Positions 25,768 through 36,270 of a DNA stretch of 64,000 nt are shown one piece after another. The position numbers were made by a program, and so were the translations under genes. Source of the stretch: Brevibacterium album DSM 18261 (lineage in GTDB: Bacteria > Actinomycetota > Actinomycetes > Actinomycetales > Brevibacteriaceae); contig NZ_AUFJ01000010.1 in the NCBI RefSeq assembly GCF_000426445.1, positions 186,001 through 250,000 on the forward strand, written 5' to 3'. Position 1 is the first letter of the stretch. The number at the start of each line of letters is the position of its first letter. The notes beneath the pieces were generated by a model. The model saw only the letters and a list, made by a program, of their open reading frames with translations. It had not been told where the DNA came from and searched no databases.

Positions 25768-27032
25768 GGTGACGGGGTCTCCTTGGGTGTGCGGGTCGGG
25801 GGGTTCGGGGATCGTCTGCCGCGCAGCCGCAGCGCCTCAGCCACCCCGGGCTCCGCGCGGATGAGCGACAGGATCACGCCGATCATGACGAGGTTGGCAG
25901 TGAGCGCCGAGCCCCCGTACGAGACGAAGGGCAGGGGCACGCCGATGACGGGCAGGAGGTTCGCGACGACCGCGATGTTCACCGCGGCCTGGCCGATGAG
26001 CCACATGAAGGTCGCGGCCAGCACGATCCTGGTGAACGGCTGCGAGGTGCGCAGCGCGGTCCGAATGAGGCCAGCACCGAGGACGGCGAACAGCGCGAGC
26101 ACGATGAGGGACCCGAGCAGTCCGAGCTCCTCGCCGATGATCGCGAAGATGAAGTCGTTGTGGGCCTCGGGCAGCCAGGCCCACTTCTCCCGGCTCGCCC
26201 CCAGTCCCACGCCGAACCAGCCGCCCGAGGCCAGGGCGTAGGTGCCGTGGGCGGACTGCCAGTGCGCATCGAGGTAGCCGTCCGTGCCCGCCTCCTCGTG
26301 GCCGGCCAGAAGGGCGTTGATCCGCCGCATGCGGTTGGCGCTCGTGACGACGAACAGGGCTGCGGCACCGGCGCCGGCGACCACGGTGCCCAGGGTCGCG
26401 AGCACCGGCAGATCCGCGACGAAGAGCGCGCCGATGAAGAGCGCGAAGACGATGAGCGCGGTCCCGAGGTCGCCGCCTGCCATGATGAGCCCGCCTGCGG
26501 CGGCGAAGCCGGTGAGCGCGAGCCCCCACGTGGCCCAGGGGCGTTCGCGCGCACCGGACCGGGTGAGCACCGCGGCCAGCCAGACCGCCAGCCCGATCTT
26601 GAGGAACTCGGAGGGCTGCACGCGCAGGCTCTCCGTGCCCACCCAGTTCTGGTTGCCGTTGACCTCGACCCCCAGCGGCGTGAGGGTGACGGCCTGCAGC
26701 GCCAGCGCCCCGAGGAACAGGACCCAGGACAGCGGCCGCCACCAGCCCGCGGGCACCCGGGACAGGCCGAGGGCCAGCAGCCCGCCCGCGAGCGCGAACA
26801 CCGCCTGCCGGGCGAACAGCCCGTAGGAGGAGCCCTCGCCTCCCCGGTAGGCGGTGATCGAGGAGGCCGAGAGCACCATGATGAGGCCGAAGACCGTCAG
26901 CGCGAGCACGCTGGAGACGATGAGCACATAGTCCGCCGCCGGATTGGCCAGGGCGCTGCGCAGTCCGGCCAGCGGCGCAAGCCGCTCGGCGCCGCCCGCT
27001 CCGCGCTCCTTCACACCGGCTCCGCTGCTCAC
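25764..27032 (-). CDS. ftsW: SEDS family peptidoglycan polymerase FtsW
   Basis: The 422-residue SEDS protein polymerises lipid II at the septum together with FtsI. About ten membrane segments are present. Conserved motifs include NGNQNWVGTESLRVQPSEF near residue 130, the AGGDLGTALIVF segment with the catalytic-type Asp near 190, SGGWFGVGLGASREKW near 270, LPEAHNDFIFAIIGEE near 292 and LPFVSYGGSAL near 370. GTG 27030-27032 overlaps the murD stop by 4 bp (GTGA); a later in-frame GTG seven codons on is less likely. The basic C-terminal tail is short. Confidence 0.95.
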   Translation of the reverse strand: MSSGAGVKERGAGGAERLAPLAGLRSALANPAADYVLIVSSVLALTVFGLIMVLSASSITAYRGGEGSSYGLFARQAVFALAGGLLALGLSRVPAGWWRPLSWVLFLGALALQAVTLTPLGVEVNGNQNWVGTESLRVQPSEFLKIGLAVWLAAVLTRSGARERPWATWGLALTGFAAAGGLIMAGGDLGTALIVFALFIGALFVADLPVLATLGTVVAGAGAAALFVVTSANRMRRINALLAGHEEAGTDGYLDAHWQSAHGTYALASGGWFGVGLGASREKWAWLPEAHNDFIFAIIGEELGLLGSLIVLALFAVLGAGLIRTALRTSQPFTRIVLAATFMWLIGQAAVNIAVVANLLPVIGVPLPFVSYGGSALTANLVMIGVILSLIRAEPGVAEALRLRGRRSPNPPTRTPKETPSP

Positions 27033-28582
27033 GGCTCGGGAGCGATCCGGGCGCGGACGGCCTCGGCGAAGAGCTCGCCGCGCGTGGCGTAGCTGAGGAA
27101 CTGATCCATGCTCGCCGCCGCCGGGGCGAGGACGACCGCATCGCCGGGGCGGGCGAGGTCGGACGCCCGGGCCACGGCCGCGGCCGCGATGTCCGCCCCG
27201 CGCCGCTCGGCCGGGAGACCGGCCCCGGCGCCGGCCTGCGGTTCGACCTCGGCGACGGGCACCTCGGGTGCGTGCGCGGCGAGTGCCGCGCGGAGGGCGC
27301 TGCGGTCGGCCCCGATGAGCACGACGGCGCGCAGGCGGTCGGCCGCCTGCGCCACGAGCCCGGAGACGTCCGCACCCTTGAGCAGGCCGCCGGCGATCCA
27401 CACGACGGAGTCGTGGGCCGCGAGCGCGGCCGCGGCGGCGTGGGGGTTCGTCGCCTTCGAGTCGTCGATCCAGGACACGCCCCCCTCCTCGGCCACGAGG
27501 GTCGAGCGGTGCGCGCCCGGGGCATGGGCGCGCAGCCCCTCGCGCACCGCGAGCGGCTCCACGCCCACCGAGCGCGCGAGCGCGGCCGCGGCCAGCGCAT
27601 CGGCGAGGTGATGCGGTCCCGCCTCGGCCGCGCCCACCGCGGCGGCGACATCGGCGGTCTCGGCGATCTCCGCGGCCGCGGAGTAGCGGGCGGGGATGAA
27701 GGCGCGGTCCACGAGCAGCTCCCCGACGAGGCCGAACTCGCCCGGCCCGGGGGTCCCGAGGGTGAAGCCCACCGCGCGTGCGCCGGGCACGACGTCCGCG
27801 GCTTCAACGAGGGCGCGGGTGGCGGGGTCGTCGACGTTGTAGACGCACGCCCTCTCCACCCCGTGATAGGCCCGGCCCTTGTCGGCGCGATAGGCGTCCG
27901 CGCCGCCGTGCCAGTCGAGGTGGTCGTCGGCGAGGTTGAGGACGACGGCGGCGTGCGCGCCCATCGACAGCTCCCAGTGGAGCTGGAAGCTCGAGAGCTC
28001 GATCGCGAGCACATCGAGCTCCGGGTCCAGCACCGCCTCGAGCAGGGGATCGCCGATGTTGCCGCACGCCCGCGCCCGCAGGCCGCCGGCGCGCAGCATG
28101 GCCGCGAGCATCGAGGTCGTCGTCGTCTTCCCGTTGGTGCCGGTGACGACGAGCCACCGCGCATCATTGGCCCCGCGCACGCGCCAGGCCAGCTCCACCT
28201 CGCCGATGACGGGGATGCCGGCGGCGCGGGCACCGGCGAGCACGGGTGAGTCCGGCCGCCAGCCGGGCGAGGTGACGACGAGGTCGAACGCCCCGCCGCC
28301 GGCGGGCTGCGGAAGCGCCGCAGCGTGCTCCGCTCCGCGCCGGATGTCGACGTCGAAGACGGACAGGATCTGCTCGCGCTCGCGCTCGTCCCGCTCGGCA
28401 TCGCCGTCGACGACAGTCACGGCCGCACCGCGCTCGGCCAGGTGCACCGCGGCGGGGAAGCCGCTCACGCCCAGACCGGTGACGAGCACGCGCAGTCCGG
28501 CGAGCGAGGACGTCGGCCCGGCCAGCGCGGCCGGGATGCGCGCTGCGTCAGGGTAGTCCAGGGGCGGGATCGTCTCAGTCAA
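27029..28582 (-). CDS. murD: UDP-N-acetylmuramoylalanine--D-glutamate ligase
   Basis: This 517-residue ligase adds D-glutamate to UDP-MurNAc-L-Ala. The N-terminal nucleotide-fold motif [19 protein letters not shown] is near residue 35, the P-loop [13 protein letters not shown] near 147, [12 protein letters not shown] near 193, [10 protein letters not shown] near 217, and the C-terminal [13 protein letters not shown] near 380. The start is an unusual TTG (28580-28582) that overlaps the mraY 3' end by 8 bp; no ATG or GTG gives a full N-terminal domain without a larger truncation. The protein is somewhat longer than typical because of an N-terminal extension of about 28 residues. Confidence 0.95.
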   Translation of the reverse strand: MTETIPPLDYPDAARIPAALAGPTSSLAGLRVLVTGLGVSGFPAAVHLAERGAAVTVVDGDAERDEREREQILSVFDVDIRRGAEHAAALPQPAGGGAFDLVVTSPGWRPDSPVLAGARAAGIPVIGEVELAWRVRGANDARWLVVTGTNGKTTTTSMLAAMLRAGGLRARACGNIGDPLLEAVLDPELDVLAIELSSFQLHWELSMGAHAAVVLNLADDHLDWHGGADAYRADKGRAYHGVERACVYNVDDPATRALVEAADVVPGARAVGFTLGTPGPGEFGLVGELLVDRAFIPARYSAAAEIAETADVAAAVGAAEAGPHHLADALAAAALARSVGVEPLAVREGLRAHAPGAHRSTLVAEEGGVSWIDDSKATNPHAAAAALAAHDSVVWIAGGLLKGADVSGLVAQAADRLRAVVLIGADRSALRAALAAHAPEVPVAEVEPQAGAGAGLPAERRGADIAAAAVARASDLARPGDAVVLAPAAASMDQFLSYATRGELFAEAVRARIAPEP

Positions 28583-29663
28583 TGTGGGACAGCCATTCCG
28601 CGTAGAAGATCGCGACCGCGCCGATCACGCACAGCAGCGCGATGATCCAGAAGCGGACGACGATCGTGACCTCGGCCCAGCCCCTGAGCTCGAAGTGGTG
28701 CTGCAGCGGCGCCATCCGGAACACCCGCTTCCCCGTGAGCTTGAACGAGGCCACCTGGATGATGACGGAGAGGGTGATGACGACGAACAGGCCGCCGAGG
28801 ACGACCAGCAGGAGCTCCGTGCGGGACATGATGGCCAGGCCGGCGAAGGCGCCGCCGAGGGCCAGCGAGCCGGTGTCGCCCATGAAGATCTTGGCCGGGG
28901 AGGTGTTCCACCACAGGAAGCCGAGGCAGGCCGCGGCCATCGCCGCCCCCACCATCGCGAGGTCGCGGGGATCGCGCACCTCGTAGCAGCCGGCGCCGGG
29001 GGTCGTCTGCAGGCCGCAGTTCTGCACGGACTGCCACAGCGTGATGACGATGTAGCCGGCGAAGGCCACGGCGGCCGAGCCCGCGGCGAGCCCGTCGAGG
29101 CCGTCCGTGAGGTTCACGGCGTTGGACACGGCCGTGACGATGAGGTTGGCCCAGACGATGAAGAGCACGAAGCCGATGCCCGTGCCCGCGAAGGCGAGGT
29201 CGAGCGGGAGATCGCGCACGAAGGAGATCGCGGTCGAGGCGGGGGTGAGCCCGTCCTCGTTCGGGAACAGGAGCGCGAGCACCGCGAAGCTGATGCCCAC
29301 GAAGCCCTGGCCGAGGATCTTGCCGCCCGGCCGCAGTCCGAGGGAGCGCTGCTTGGAGACCTTGATGTAGTCGTCGAGGAAGCCGATCGCGCCGAGGCCC
29401 ACGACGAGCCACAGCACGAGGAGCCCGGACGGCGTCGGGGCCGAGCCCGTGAAGAGGTGGCCGAGGGCATACCCCAGGACCGCGGCGCCGATGATGACGA
29501 CGCCGCCCATCGTCGGCGTGCCCCGCTTGGTGGCATGGGACTTGGGCCCGTCGTCGCGGATGAACTGGCCGTAGCCGCGGGCCACGAGGACCCGGATGAA
29601 GAGCGGCGTGCCCACGAGTGCGATGGTCAGCGACAGCACCGCTGCCAGGATGACGGCGATCAT
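28575..29663 (-). CDS. mraY: Phospho-N-acetylmuramoyl-pentapeptide transferase
   Basis: The 362-residue polytopic membrane enzyme transfers phospho-MurNAc-pentapeptide to undecaprenyl phosphate to make lipid I. Family motifs are [15 protein letters not shown] near residue 42, GFLDDYIKV with catalytic aspartates near 95, [14 protein letters not shown] near 190, [12 protein letters not shown] near 260 and the [12 protein letters not shown] motif near 318. About ten membrane helices are visible. The ATG overlaps the murF stop by 4 bp. Length and motif order are normal. Confidence 0.97.
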   Translation of the reverse strand: MIAVILAAVLSLTIALVGTPLFIRVLVARGYGQFIRDDGPKSHATKRGTPTMGGVVIIGAAVLGYALGHLFTGSAPTPSGLLVLWLVVGLGAIGFLDDYIKVSKQRSLGLRPGGKILGQGFVGISFAVLALLFPNEDGLTPASTAISFVRDLPLDLAFAGTGIGFVLFIVWANLIVTAVSNAVNLTDGLDGLAAGSAAVAFAGYIVITLWQSVQNCGLQTTPGAGCYEVRDPRDLAMVGAAMAAACLGFLWWNTSPAKIFMGDTGSLALGGAFAGLAIMSRTELLLVVLGGLFVVITLSVIIQVASFKLTGKRVFRMAPLQHHFELRGWAEVTIVVRFWIIALLCVIGAVAIFYAEWLSHID

Positions 29664-31123
29664 GCGCTCTGGCTCACCCCCGCGATCTCATCGCCCAGGA
29701 AGCGCAGACCGGCATCCCGCGAGGACTTGAAGAGCACGATGTCGCCGGGACGCAGCTCCGCGCGCAGGACATCGCGGGCATCGGCCACGGTCGGCACGAA
29801 GACCGCCTCGTTGCCCCAGGATCCCTCGAGCTCGGCGGCCTGGAAGACGGGGCGCGCGCCCTCGCCCACCACGATGGTCCGGCTGATGTTGAGGCGCACC
29901 ACGAGCTCGCCCACGTCCGCGTGGGCCTGGCGGGAGTCCTCGCCGAGCTCCAGCATCTCCCCGATGACGGCGAAGGTGCGGCGCGGCGGGTTCTCCTCGT
30001 CGCCGCGGCCCATCGCCGCGAGCGTCTTGAGCGCCTGCCGCATGGAGTCGGGGTTCGCGTTGTAGGCGTCGTTGAGCACCGTGACGCCGCTGGGCGAGTC
30101 GACGAGCTCCATGCGCCAGCGGCTCGCGGCCGAGGAGGTGCGCAGGGTCGTGACGACCGTCTTCCCGCTCGCCCCGCACACATGGGCCACGGCGGCGGCG
30201 GCCAGCGCGTTGGGCACATGGTGCTCGCCCAGGAGCGCGAGGTCCACCCGCACGGGCTCCTCCCCCGGCAGCGAGAGATCGAAGCTGGGCCGGCCCGAGG
30301 CGCCGACGCGCACATCGGCCGCGCTCACGACGGGAGCGTCCGAGCCTGCGACCTCGCCGCGCCCGGAGGCCGAGAACCAGACGACGTCCACGCCGTCGGC
30401 GAGCACCCCGGTCATCTCCCGCACCCGCGGGTCGTCGGCGTTGAGGACGGCGGTGCCTCCGGGCGCCAGAGCCTGGACGAGCTCGGCCTTGGCCCGCGCC
30501 GTGTTCTCGATGGAGCCGAACACCCCCGAGTGCGCCGTTCCGACCATGAGCTCGACCGCGACGTCCGGGCGCACGAGGGAGGTGAGATAGGCGAGGTTGC
30601 CGATCGACCGCGCGCCCATCTCGAGCACGAGGAAGCGCGTCGACTCGACGGCACGCAGCGCCGTGAGCGGGACGCCCACCTCGTTGTTGTACGAATTGGG
30701 CGGCCACACCGTCTCCCCCACCGCTGAGAGCAGGTCAGCGGCGAGGTCCTTGACGGTCGTCTTGCCCGCGGAGCCCGTGATCGCGATGACGGTGAGAGCG
30801 CCCTCGGCCCGCAGCGCCTCGACGCTGAGTCCGGCGAGCCGGCCGAGCGCCTCGGTCGCATCGGGCACCAGCAGCGTCGGCAGGTGCCGGCCGTCGACGG
30901 AGGGCACCGCCTCGGCGATGATGAGCGCCGCGCCCTGTTCGATGGCGGCGGGAGCGAAGTCCAGGCCGTCCGCCTGCTCGCCGCGGCGCGCGACGTAGAT
31001 GTCGCCCGGTCCCACCTCCCGCGAGTCGGTGGTGACCCCGGCGGAGAGCACGAGATCCGGGTCTGTGCCGTACAGCTCGCCGGAGAGAGCCTGGGCGATG
31101 TCTTGAGCGGAGAATGCCTTCAT
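29660..31123 (-). CDS. murF: UDP-N-acetylmuramoyl-tripeptide--D-alanyl-D-alanine ligase
   Basis: The 487-residue ligase adds D-Ala-D-Ala to the UDP-MurNAc tripeptide. It begins with the MurF substrate domain ([18 protein letters not shown]). The P-loop [14 protein letters not shown] is near residue 122, [13 protein letters not shown] near 148, the [12 protein letters not shown] motif near 172, and the C-terminal [17 protein letters not shown] near 365. ATG 31121-31123 has CAGGA 6 nt upstream. It lies one nucleotide after the murE stop, so translation is coupled. Confidence 0.96.
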   Translation of the reverse strand: MKAFSAQDIAQALSGELYGTDPDLVLSAGVTTDSREVGPGDIYVARRGEQADGLDFAPAAIEQGAALIIAEAVPSVDGRHLPTLLVPDATEALGRLAGLSVEALRAEGALTVIAITGSAGKTTVKDLAADLLSAVGETVWPPNSYNNEVGVPLTALRAVESTRFLVLEMGARSIGNLAYLTSLVRPDVAVELMVGTAHSGVFGSIENTARAKAELVQALAPGGTAVLNADDPRVREMTGVLADGVDVVWFSASGRGEVAGSDAPVVSAADVRVGASGRPSFDLSLPGEEPVRVDLALLGEHHVPNALAAAAVAHVCGASGKTVVTTLRTSSAASRWRMELVDSPSGVTVLNDAYNANPDSMRQALKTLAAMGRGDEENPPRRTFAVIGEMLELGEDSRQAHADVGELVVRLNISRTIVVGEGARPVFQAAELEGSWGNEAVFVPTVADARDVLRAELRPGDIVLFKSSRDAGLRFLGDEIAGVSQSA

Positions 31124-31124
31124 A

Positions 31125-32669
31125 TCAATCCTGAACTCTACCGTGGGCCGGGAACCGGCCCTCTGAGGTGAGCGCATCGCGTGTCCGCGCGCGGTCGTCG
31201 AAGGGGTGCACCGTGCCGGCGATCTCCTGGCCCGTCTCATGGCCCTTGCCCGCCACGAGGAGCGTGCCGCCGGCACCGGCCAGGCGCACGCCGAGCTCGA
31301 TGGCGGCCCCGCGGGGCGCGCACTCGCGCACGGATTCGGGCCGGGCCCGCGCGGTGCCGTCGGCCAGCGCCTCGCGGGCGCCGGCGAGCACGGCCGCGCG
31401 GATCTCCGCCGGGTCCTCGGAGCGGGGGTTGTCATCGGTGACGATCACCACATCCGCACGGCGGGCCGCCGCCCGGCCCATGTGCGGGCGCTTCTCGCGA
31501 TCGCGGTCGCCCCCTGCGCCCATGACCACCACGAGCGGATCCCCCGTGCCGTCGAGGCCCGCGAGGACCTTGTCGAGGGCATCGGGAGTGTGGGAGTAGT
31601 CGACGACGGCGAGGGGGGCCGCCGCGCTCACCCGCTCCATGCGCCCGGGCACCGTGACGGTGAGGCCCGCGGCCGCGCGCTCGAGCGCGTCCGCGGACTC
31701 GCCGGCGGCGTGCAGCATCGCGAGCGCGAGCGCGGTGTTGGTCACATTGAACGCGCCCGGCAGCGGCGCCGTCGCGCGGATCACCGCGCCGTCGGACAGC
31801 CGGAGGCGGAAGCGTCCGGGCTCGGCCTCGCGCACGAGCAGGTGGTCGGGCCGGACCGCGGGGTCCTCGGAGAGCGTGCGGACGGGCACGCGGGCCGCGG
31901 CCGCCATGCGCGCGCCCCATTCGTCTTCGACCACGACGACGCCCGTCCGCGCGCGGCCGGGGGTGAACAGCTCCGCCTTCGCCGCGAAGTAGTCCTCCAT
32001 CGTCGGGTGGAAGTCGAGGTGGTCCCGGCTGAGGTTGGTGAAGCCGACGGACGCGAAGTGCGCCCCGTCCACCCGGTGCTGGGCCAGTGCATGTGAGGAG
32101 ACCTCCATCGAGCACGCCTCGACGCCGGCTGCGCGCATCTGCGCGAAGAGGCCGTGGAGCTCGGGGGCCTCCGGTGTGGTCCGCACGCTGGGCACGGAGA
32201 CTCCGGCGACCTCGGTCGCGACCGTGCCGATGAGGCCCGTCGTGCGGCCGAGGGCCCGCAGCAGCGCGTCGAGGATGAAGACGGTGGTGGTCTTGCCGTT
32301 GGTTCCCGTCACCCCGAGCAGGAGGGGCTCGTCCGGATGGGCCTCGGTGCCGAAGACCTGCGCGGCGAGGTCCCCGAGGACCGCGCGCGGGTGCTCTGCG
32401 ACGATGACCGCGACCTCGCCCGCTTCGAGGTGCCGTGCCGCGAGCGCCCGCATCCGCTCGAGCCCGGCCTCGTCCGTGAGCACCGCCGAGACCCCGCGGG
32501 AGAGCACCTCGGCGGCGAACTCCGCGCCGTGCACCCGGGCGCCCGGCAGCGCGGCCCAGAGGTCGCCGGGGCCTGCGGTGCGGGAGTCGTGCGAGACGCC
32601 GGTGATCTCCGGGTCCCCCCCGCCGCTGAGGCGGGAGGCGGGCGGCAGGCGCAGCTGGGAGAGTCTCAT
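31125..32669 (-). CDS. murE: UDP-N-acetylmuramoyl-L-alanyl-D-glutamate--meso-diaminopimelate ligase
   Basis: The 514-residue ligase adds the third stem amino acid. The N-terminal domain carries GVSHDSRTAGPGDLWAALPG. The ATP loop [15 protein letters not shown] is near residue 120, ACSMEVSSHALAQHRVDG near 185, NLSRDHLDFHPTM near 213, and YSHTPDALDKVL near 350. The specificity motif DNPRSEDP near residue 424 is the DNPR form known for meso-diaminopimelate ligases rather than the lysine forms. AGKGHE follows near 484. The ATG has a weak ribosome binding site. It follows ftsI after 38 nt. Confidence 0.96.
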   Translation of the reverse strand: MRLSQLRLPPASRLSGGGDPEITGVSHDSRTAGPGDLWAALPGARVHGAEFAAEVLSRGVSAVLTDEAGLERMRALAARHLEAGEVAVIVAEHPRAVLGDLAAQVFGTEAHPDEPLLLGVTGTNGKTTTVFILDALLRALGRTTGLIGTVATEVAGVSVPSVRTTPEAPELHGLFAQMRAAGVEACSMEVSSHALAQHRVDGAHFASVGFTNLSRDHLDFHPTMEDYFAAKAELFTPGRARTGVVVVEDEWGARMAAAARVPVRTLSEDPAVRPDHLLVREAEPGRFRLRLSDGAVIRATAPLPGAFNVTNTALALAMLHAAGESADALERAAAGLTVTVPGRMERVSAAAPLAVVDYSHTPDALDKVLAGLDGTGDPLVVVMGAGGDRDREKRPHMGRAAARRADVVIVTDDNPRSEDPAEIRAAVLAGAREALADGTARARPESVRECAPRGAAIELGVRLAGAGGTLLVAGKGHETGQEIAGTVHPFDDRARTRDALTSEGRFPAHGRVQD

Positions 32670-32707
32670 CGTTTCCTATCGTCGGGGGCGGGCGGAAGGG
32701 GCGGGTC

Positions 32708-34504
32708 TCAGTCCTCCCATTCCACGCGGGTGTCCGAGGGCTTCCCGGTGGACGGCGGCACATGGAGGTGCCTGAGGGCGAAACCGGCGACATCGGAGAA
32801 GACGGGAGCGGCGGAGGTGCCGCCGTAGTAGCCCTCGGTGGGCCGCTGCAGGGTCACGGAGACCGCGATCCGGGGATCGTCCACGGGGGCGACTCCCACG
32901 AAGGAGGCAGTATAGCCCTCATAGCCGCCGGTGTCCGAGGGAGCCTGGGCGGTGCCGGTCTTGCCCGCGGCCCGGTAGCCGCCGATCTCGGCGTTGCCGG
33001 CGGTCCCGTCGACCACGACGTGCTCGAGCATGTCCAGCACGGTGGCCGCGGTGTCCTCGGACACGACCCTGCGCCCCGGCTCGCGCCGGGCCGGGGTGTA
33101 CCGCCCGGCGGAGTCGACGGTGCCGTCCACGAGCTGGGGCTCGGGCAGCACGCCGCCGTTGCCGATCGCGGCCATCGCCGCCGTGGTCTGGATGGCGTTG
33201 GCGGACATGCCCTGGCCGAACATGACGGTGTAGGCGGTGCGCCCGTCCCACTCCTCGACGGGGTGCAGGATGCCGGAGTTCTCGCCCGGGAAGCCGATTC
33301 CTGAGGGCCGGCCGAAGCCGAAGCGGTCGAGGTACTCGTGGCGCTGAGCCGGGGTGAGCTTCTCGCCGGCCATGAGCGTGCCGGTGTTCGAGGACTCCGC
33401 GAGGATGCCCGCGAGGGTGAGGTTCTGGTCCTCGTGGGGACTCGAATCGCGGAACTCCTCGTCGTTGGACGCCTTCCACTTGTCCGGCACCACGAATTCG
33501 TCCTCGGGTCCCGCGAGGCCCTCCTCGACGAGCCCCGCGACCGTCACCATCTTCGCCGTGGAGCCGGGCTCGAAGGCCGCGCTGAACACCCGCGAACCGC
33601 GGTCGACGGCATCGACCCCGCCCGGATCGTTGGGATCCACGCTGGGGGACTCGGCCGCGGCGAGCAGCCGTCCGGTCCGCACGTCCATGATGACGATCGA
33701 ACCCCATTCCGCATCGTGCTTCCTCACCGCCTCGCCCGCGGCCGACTGCGCATAGTGCTGCAGGGTGGAGTCGATGCTGAGCCGGACCCCCGTGCCGTCC
33801 TCGGCCGGGGTGGTGCTCGAATCGCCCAGCGGGATCCGTTCGCCGCGCAGGCCGCGCTCGTACTGCTGCTCCCCGTCCGTGCCGCGCAGCATCTCGTCGT
33901 GGGAGAGCTCGAGGCCGGCCAGCGCCGCGCCGTCCGAGCCCACGAAGCCCACGAGGCTGCCGGCGACGCCGCCTGCCGGATAGGAGCGGATGGAGTACTC
34001 CTCGAAGGTAATGCCCCGGATGCCGAGCGCGTCGATCTCCTCGCGCACCTCGCTCGTGAGCCCGGTGGCGACCACGTTCCAGCGGGCCTCGCCCTCGAGC
34101 TCGCCGAAGAGGAGGCCGGGCTCCGTGTCGAGCGGACCGGCGAGGTCCTGCGCAGCCCCCCAGGCGCCCACGAGCTCGCGCTCGGCGTCCTCCGGTGCGC
34201 CCGGGGGCCGCTTCTCGTAGCCGGCCACGTTCTGCTGATCGACCACGAGGCGGTAGCGGGCGGCGTTGCCGGCCAGGAGCGTGCCGTCGGCGGCCTGGAT
34301 CTCCCCCCTGTCGGCCGGCAGCGCGACCGTGACGAGGCGTCCCTCGAGGGCCTGGGCGGCGGCCTGCCGGGTGTCGATGCCCTGGATCGCCACGAGATTG
34401 CCGACCACGACGCCCAGGACGAGGATCGAGCACACCGCGAGGATGCGGATGCGCCCCTTCGCGGACAGGCGCCACCTCCGGCGGCGCGCCGGCGTCCTCG
34501 ACAT
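32708..34504 (-). CDS. ftsI: Septal penicillin-binding protein (class B transpeptidase FtsI/PBP3)
   Basis: The 598-residue protein cross-links septal peptidoglycan. A short basic cytoplasmic tail is followed by one membrane anchor (ILAVCSILVLGVVVGNLVAI, about 19-38). The dimerisation domain begins VALPADRGEIQAADG. The transpeptidase domain has the SxxK serine in FEPGSTAKM near residue 308, the SxN motif in AESSNTGT near 365 and the KTG triad in AAGKTGTAQAP near 535. No PASTA domains are present. The ATG has a long GA-rich ribosome binding site. It would act with FtsW and the FtsL-like protein encoded upstream. Confidence 0.96.
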   Translation of the reverse strand: MSRTPARRRRWRLSAKGRIRILAVCSILVLGVVVGNLVAIQGIDTRQAAAQALEGRLVTVALPADRGEIQAADGTLLAGNAARYRLVVDQQNVAGYEKRPPGAPEDAERELVGAWGAAQDLAGPLDTEPGLLFGELEGEARWNVVATGLTSEVREEIDALGIRGITFEEYSIRSYPAGGVAGSLVGFVGSDGAALAGLELSHDEMLRGTDGEQQYERGLRGERIPLGDSSTTPAEDGTGVRLSIDSTLQHYAQSAAGEAVRKHDAEWGSIVIMDVRTGRLLAAAESPSVDPNDPGGVDAVDRGSRVFSAAFEPGSTAKMVTVAGLVEEGLAGPEDEFVVPDKWKASNDEEFRDSSPHEDQNLTLAGILAESSNTGTLMAGEKLTPAQRHEYLDRFGFGRPSGIGFPGENSGILHPVEEWDGRTAYTVMFGQGMSANAIQTTAAMAAIGNGGVLPEPQLVDGTVDSAGRYTPARREPGRRVVSEDTAATVLDMLEHVVVDGTAGNAEIGGYRAAGKTGTAQAPSDTGGYEGYTASFVGVAPVDDPRIAVSVTLQRPTEGYYGGTSAAPVFSDVAGFALRHLHVPPSTGKPSDTRVEWED

Positions 34505-34599
34505 CGTCCTCCCCCTCCCCGGGTCCCTGCGTGCGGTTCTGTGTGCGTGCTCTCGTGCGTCCGCCGGCCGCGCCCGTGCGCGCACCCCGCCGCCGGCGG

Positions 34600-35163
34600 T
34601 CAGTCCCCCGGCTCGGACTGGGAGGGGGCGACGAACTCCCGATCGGATCCGCCCACGACGGGCAGCCGCTCGTCCGAGCGTAGATTGGGCCGGGCGTCGT
34701 CACGGGCATCGGCGCGCGGTCCCGGGATCCTCTCAGGAAGCTCCCGCTGCGGGTCCGCCGCCGGCGCAGGCTCGACCTCGGTGATCTGCCCCGTGCGCTC
34801 GTCGATGTACGAGGGCGCGACATCGCGCTCGAGGCCCCGCTCCTGCGCGGTCTCCGCGATGTTCTGCGGACTCTCCCGATAGGAGATGTCCTCGACGAGC
34901 CGGTCGCGCTCGTCCTGGAGGGCGGCCTGCTCCTCCGTGAGGCTCTGCACGCGGAACGTCGTGTGCGAGACCACGATGTTGCCCACGAGGATGAGCACGA
35001 CGCCCGTGAGGACGATGAGGACCGCCCACACCGCGACCGGTATGCGCGGCCCGCGCACCGCCGGGAGCACGAGGGCGAGGCGCCGCACGGTCCTCCGGGT
35101 GAGGGGCTCGCCCCTGAGCGGGAGACCGCCGGGGCGGTCCGGGTGGGGCACGGCCTGGCTCAT
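34600..35163 (-). CDS. ftsL: FtsL-like septum formation protein
   Basis: This 187-residue bitopic protein sits in the ftsL position between rsmH and ftsI. A basic N-terminus is followed by a single membrane helix at about residues 43-64 (VAVWAVLIVLTGVVLILVGN). A leucine-rich coiled coil follows (VQSLTEEQAALQDERDRLVE). A long Pro/Glu/Arg/Asp-rich extracellular tail of about 85 residues is not typical of short FtsL proteins. The ATG overlaps the rsmH stop by 4 bp. FtsL proteins are poorly conserved, so identification rests on topology, coiled coil and position. Confidence 0.82.
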   Translation of the reverse strand: MSQAVPHPDRPGGLPLRGEPLTRRTVRRLALVLPAVRGPRIPVAVWAVLIVLTGVVLILVGNIVVSHTTFRVQSLTEEQAALQDERDRLVEDISYRESPQNIAETAQERGLERDVAPSYIDERTGQITEVEPAPAADPQRELPERIPGPRADARDDARPNLRSDERLPVVGGSDREFVAPSQSEPGD

Positions 35164-36170
35164 CGCCTCTCCTTCCGCGCGGGTCCGATCTTCTGCACCG
35201 CCCGCAGCCGCACGCTCGCGGAGCGGGGGTTGGCCTCGACCTCCTCAGGTCCCGCCTTCTCCGCACCCCGGGTGAGCGGCGCCAGCCATGCCCGCATCTC
35301 CGGGGGCACGACGGGCAGGCCCGGCGGCGCCTGGTCGCGCAGGCCGGCGGCGAAGATGCGCTTGACGATGACGTCCTCGAGGGACTGATAGGACTCGACG
35401 ACGGCGGTCCCGCCCTCGTGGAGAGCCTCGAGCGCGGCCGGCAGCGCGGCCGAGAGCGAGTCGAGCTCGCGGTTGACCTCGATGCGCAGGGCCTGGAACG
35501 TCCGCTTGGCGGGGTGGGACCGCTTGCGGTTCGCTCCCCCGCCCTTCCGCTTCGCCGCACCGCGGCCGTCGCCGACGACGCGCTCGAGGAGGCCGGCCAG
35601 CTGCTCGGAGGTCTCCCAGGGGCGCTCGGCCCTGTCGGCGACCACCGCGCGGGCGATGCGCCTGGCCTCGCGCTCCTCGCCGTACTCGCGGATGATGCGG
35701 GCGAGCTCGTCCTCGGGATACGTGTTGAGGACCTCGGCGGCGGTGAGCCCGGCGCTCTGGTCCATGCGCATGTCCAGGGGTGCGGGCCGCGAATAGGAGA
35801 AGCCTCGCTCGTCCTCGTCCAGCTGCAGGGAGGAGACTCCCAGGTCGAGGAGGATCGCACTGATCTGCGCGATGCCGAGCTCTTCCAGCACGCGCGCGAG
35901 TTCGTCGTCGACGGCGTGCACCCCGCGGAAGCGGTCGCCGAAGCGCTCGAGGCGCTCACCGGCCCGGGCGAGCGCCTCGCGATCGCGGTCGAGGCCGATC
36001 ACGGTGACGTCGGAGAAGGCCTCGAGGATGCCCTCCGAATGGCCTCCCATGCCGAGGGTGCCGTCCACGACGACGGGAGGCAGACCCCGTTCGCGCGCGG
36101 CCTCGACGCCGGCACCCACCAGCTCGACGCACCGGTCCAGCAGCACCGGGGTGTGTGCGAACTGCTCCAC
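35160..36170 (-). CDS. rsmH: 16S rRNA (cytosine(1402)-N(4))-methyltransferase
   Basis: The 336-residue SAM-dependent enzyme N4-methylates C1402 in the 16S rRNA decoding centre. The N-terminus HTPVLLDRCVELV is followed by the SAM loop VVDGTLGMGGHSEGIL near residue 36, VIGLDRDREAL near 57, LLDLGVSSLQLDE near 108 and MDQSAGLTAAEVLN near 135. RTFQALRIEVNREL near 225 and SYQSLEDVIVK near 262 complete the family pattern. The start is GTG 36168-36170 with GGAGGAG about 5 nt upstream. The 214-nt leader between mraZ and this gene contains an mraW-type RNA structure. Confidence 0.96.
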   Translation of the reverse strand: MEQFAHTPVLLDRCVELVGAGVEAARERGLPPVVVDGTLGMGGHSEGILEAFSDVTVIGLDRDREALARAGERLERFGDRFRGVHAVDDELARVLEELGIAQISAILLDLGVSSLQLDEDERGFSYSRPAPLDMRMDQSAGLTAAEVLNTYPEDELARIIREYGEEREARRIARAVVADRAERPWETSEQLAGLLERVVGDGRGAAKRKGGGANRKRSHPAKRTFQALRIEVNRELDSLSAALPAALEALHEGGTAVVESYQSLEDVIVKRIFAAGLRDQAPPGLPVVPPEMRAWLAPLTRGAEKAGPEEVEANPRSASVRLRAVQKIGPARKERR

Positions 36171-36270
36171 AGCTCCTCCTCTTCTGCCCTCGCGGCGCCG
36201 GACCCGTCCGCCGCACGGCTGGCCGCGCGGGAACGTCGCGGCGCTGGGTCCAGAACCCCGCCCGCCTGGC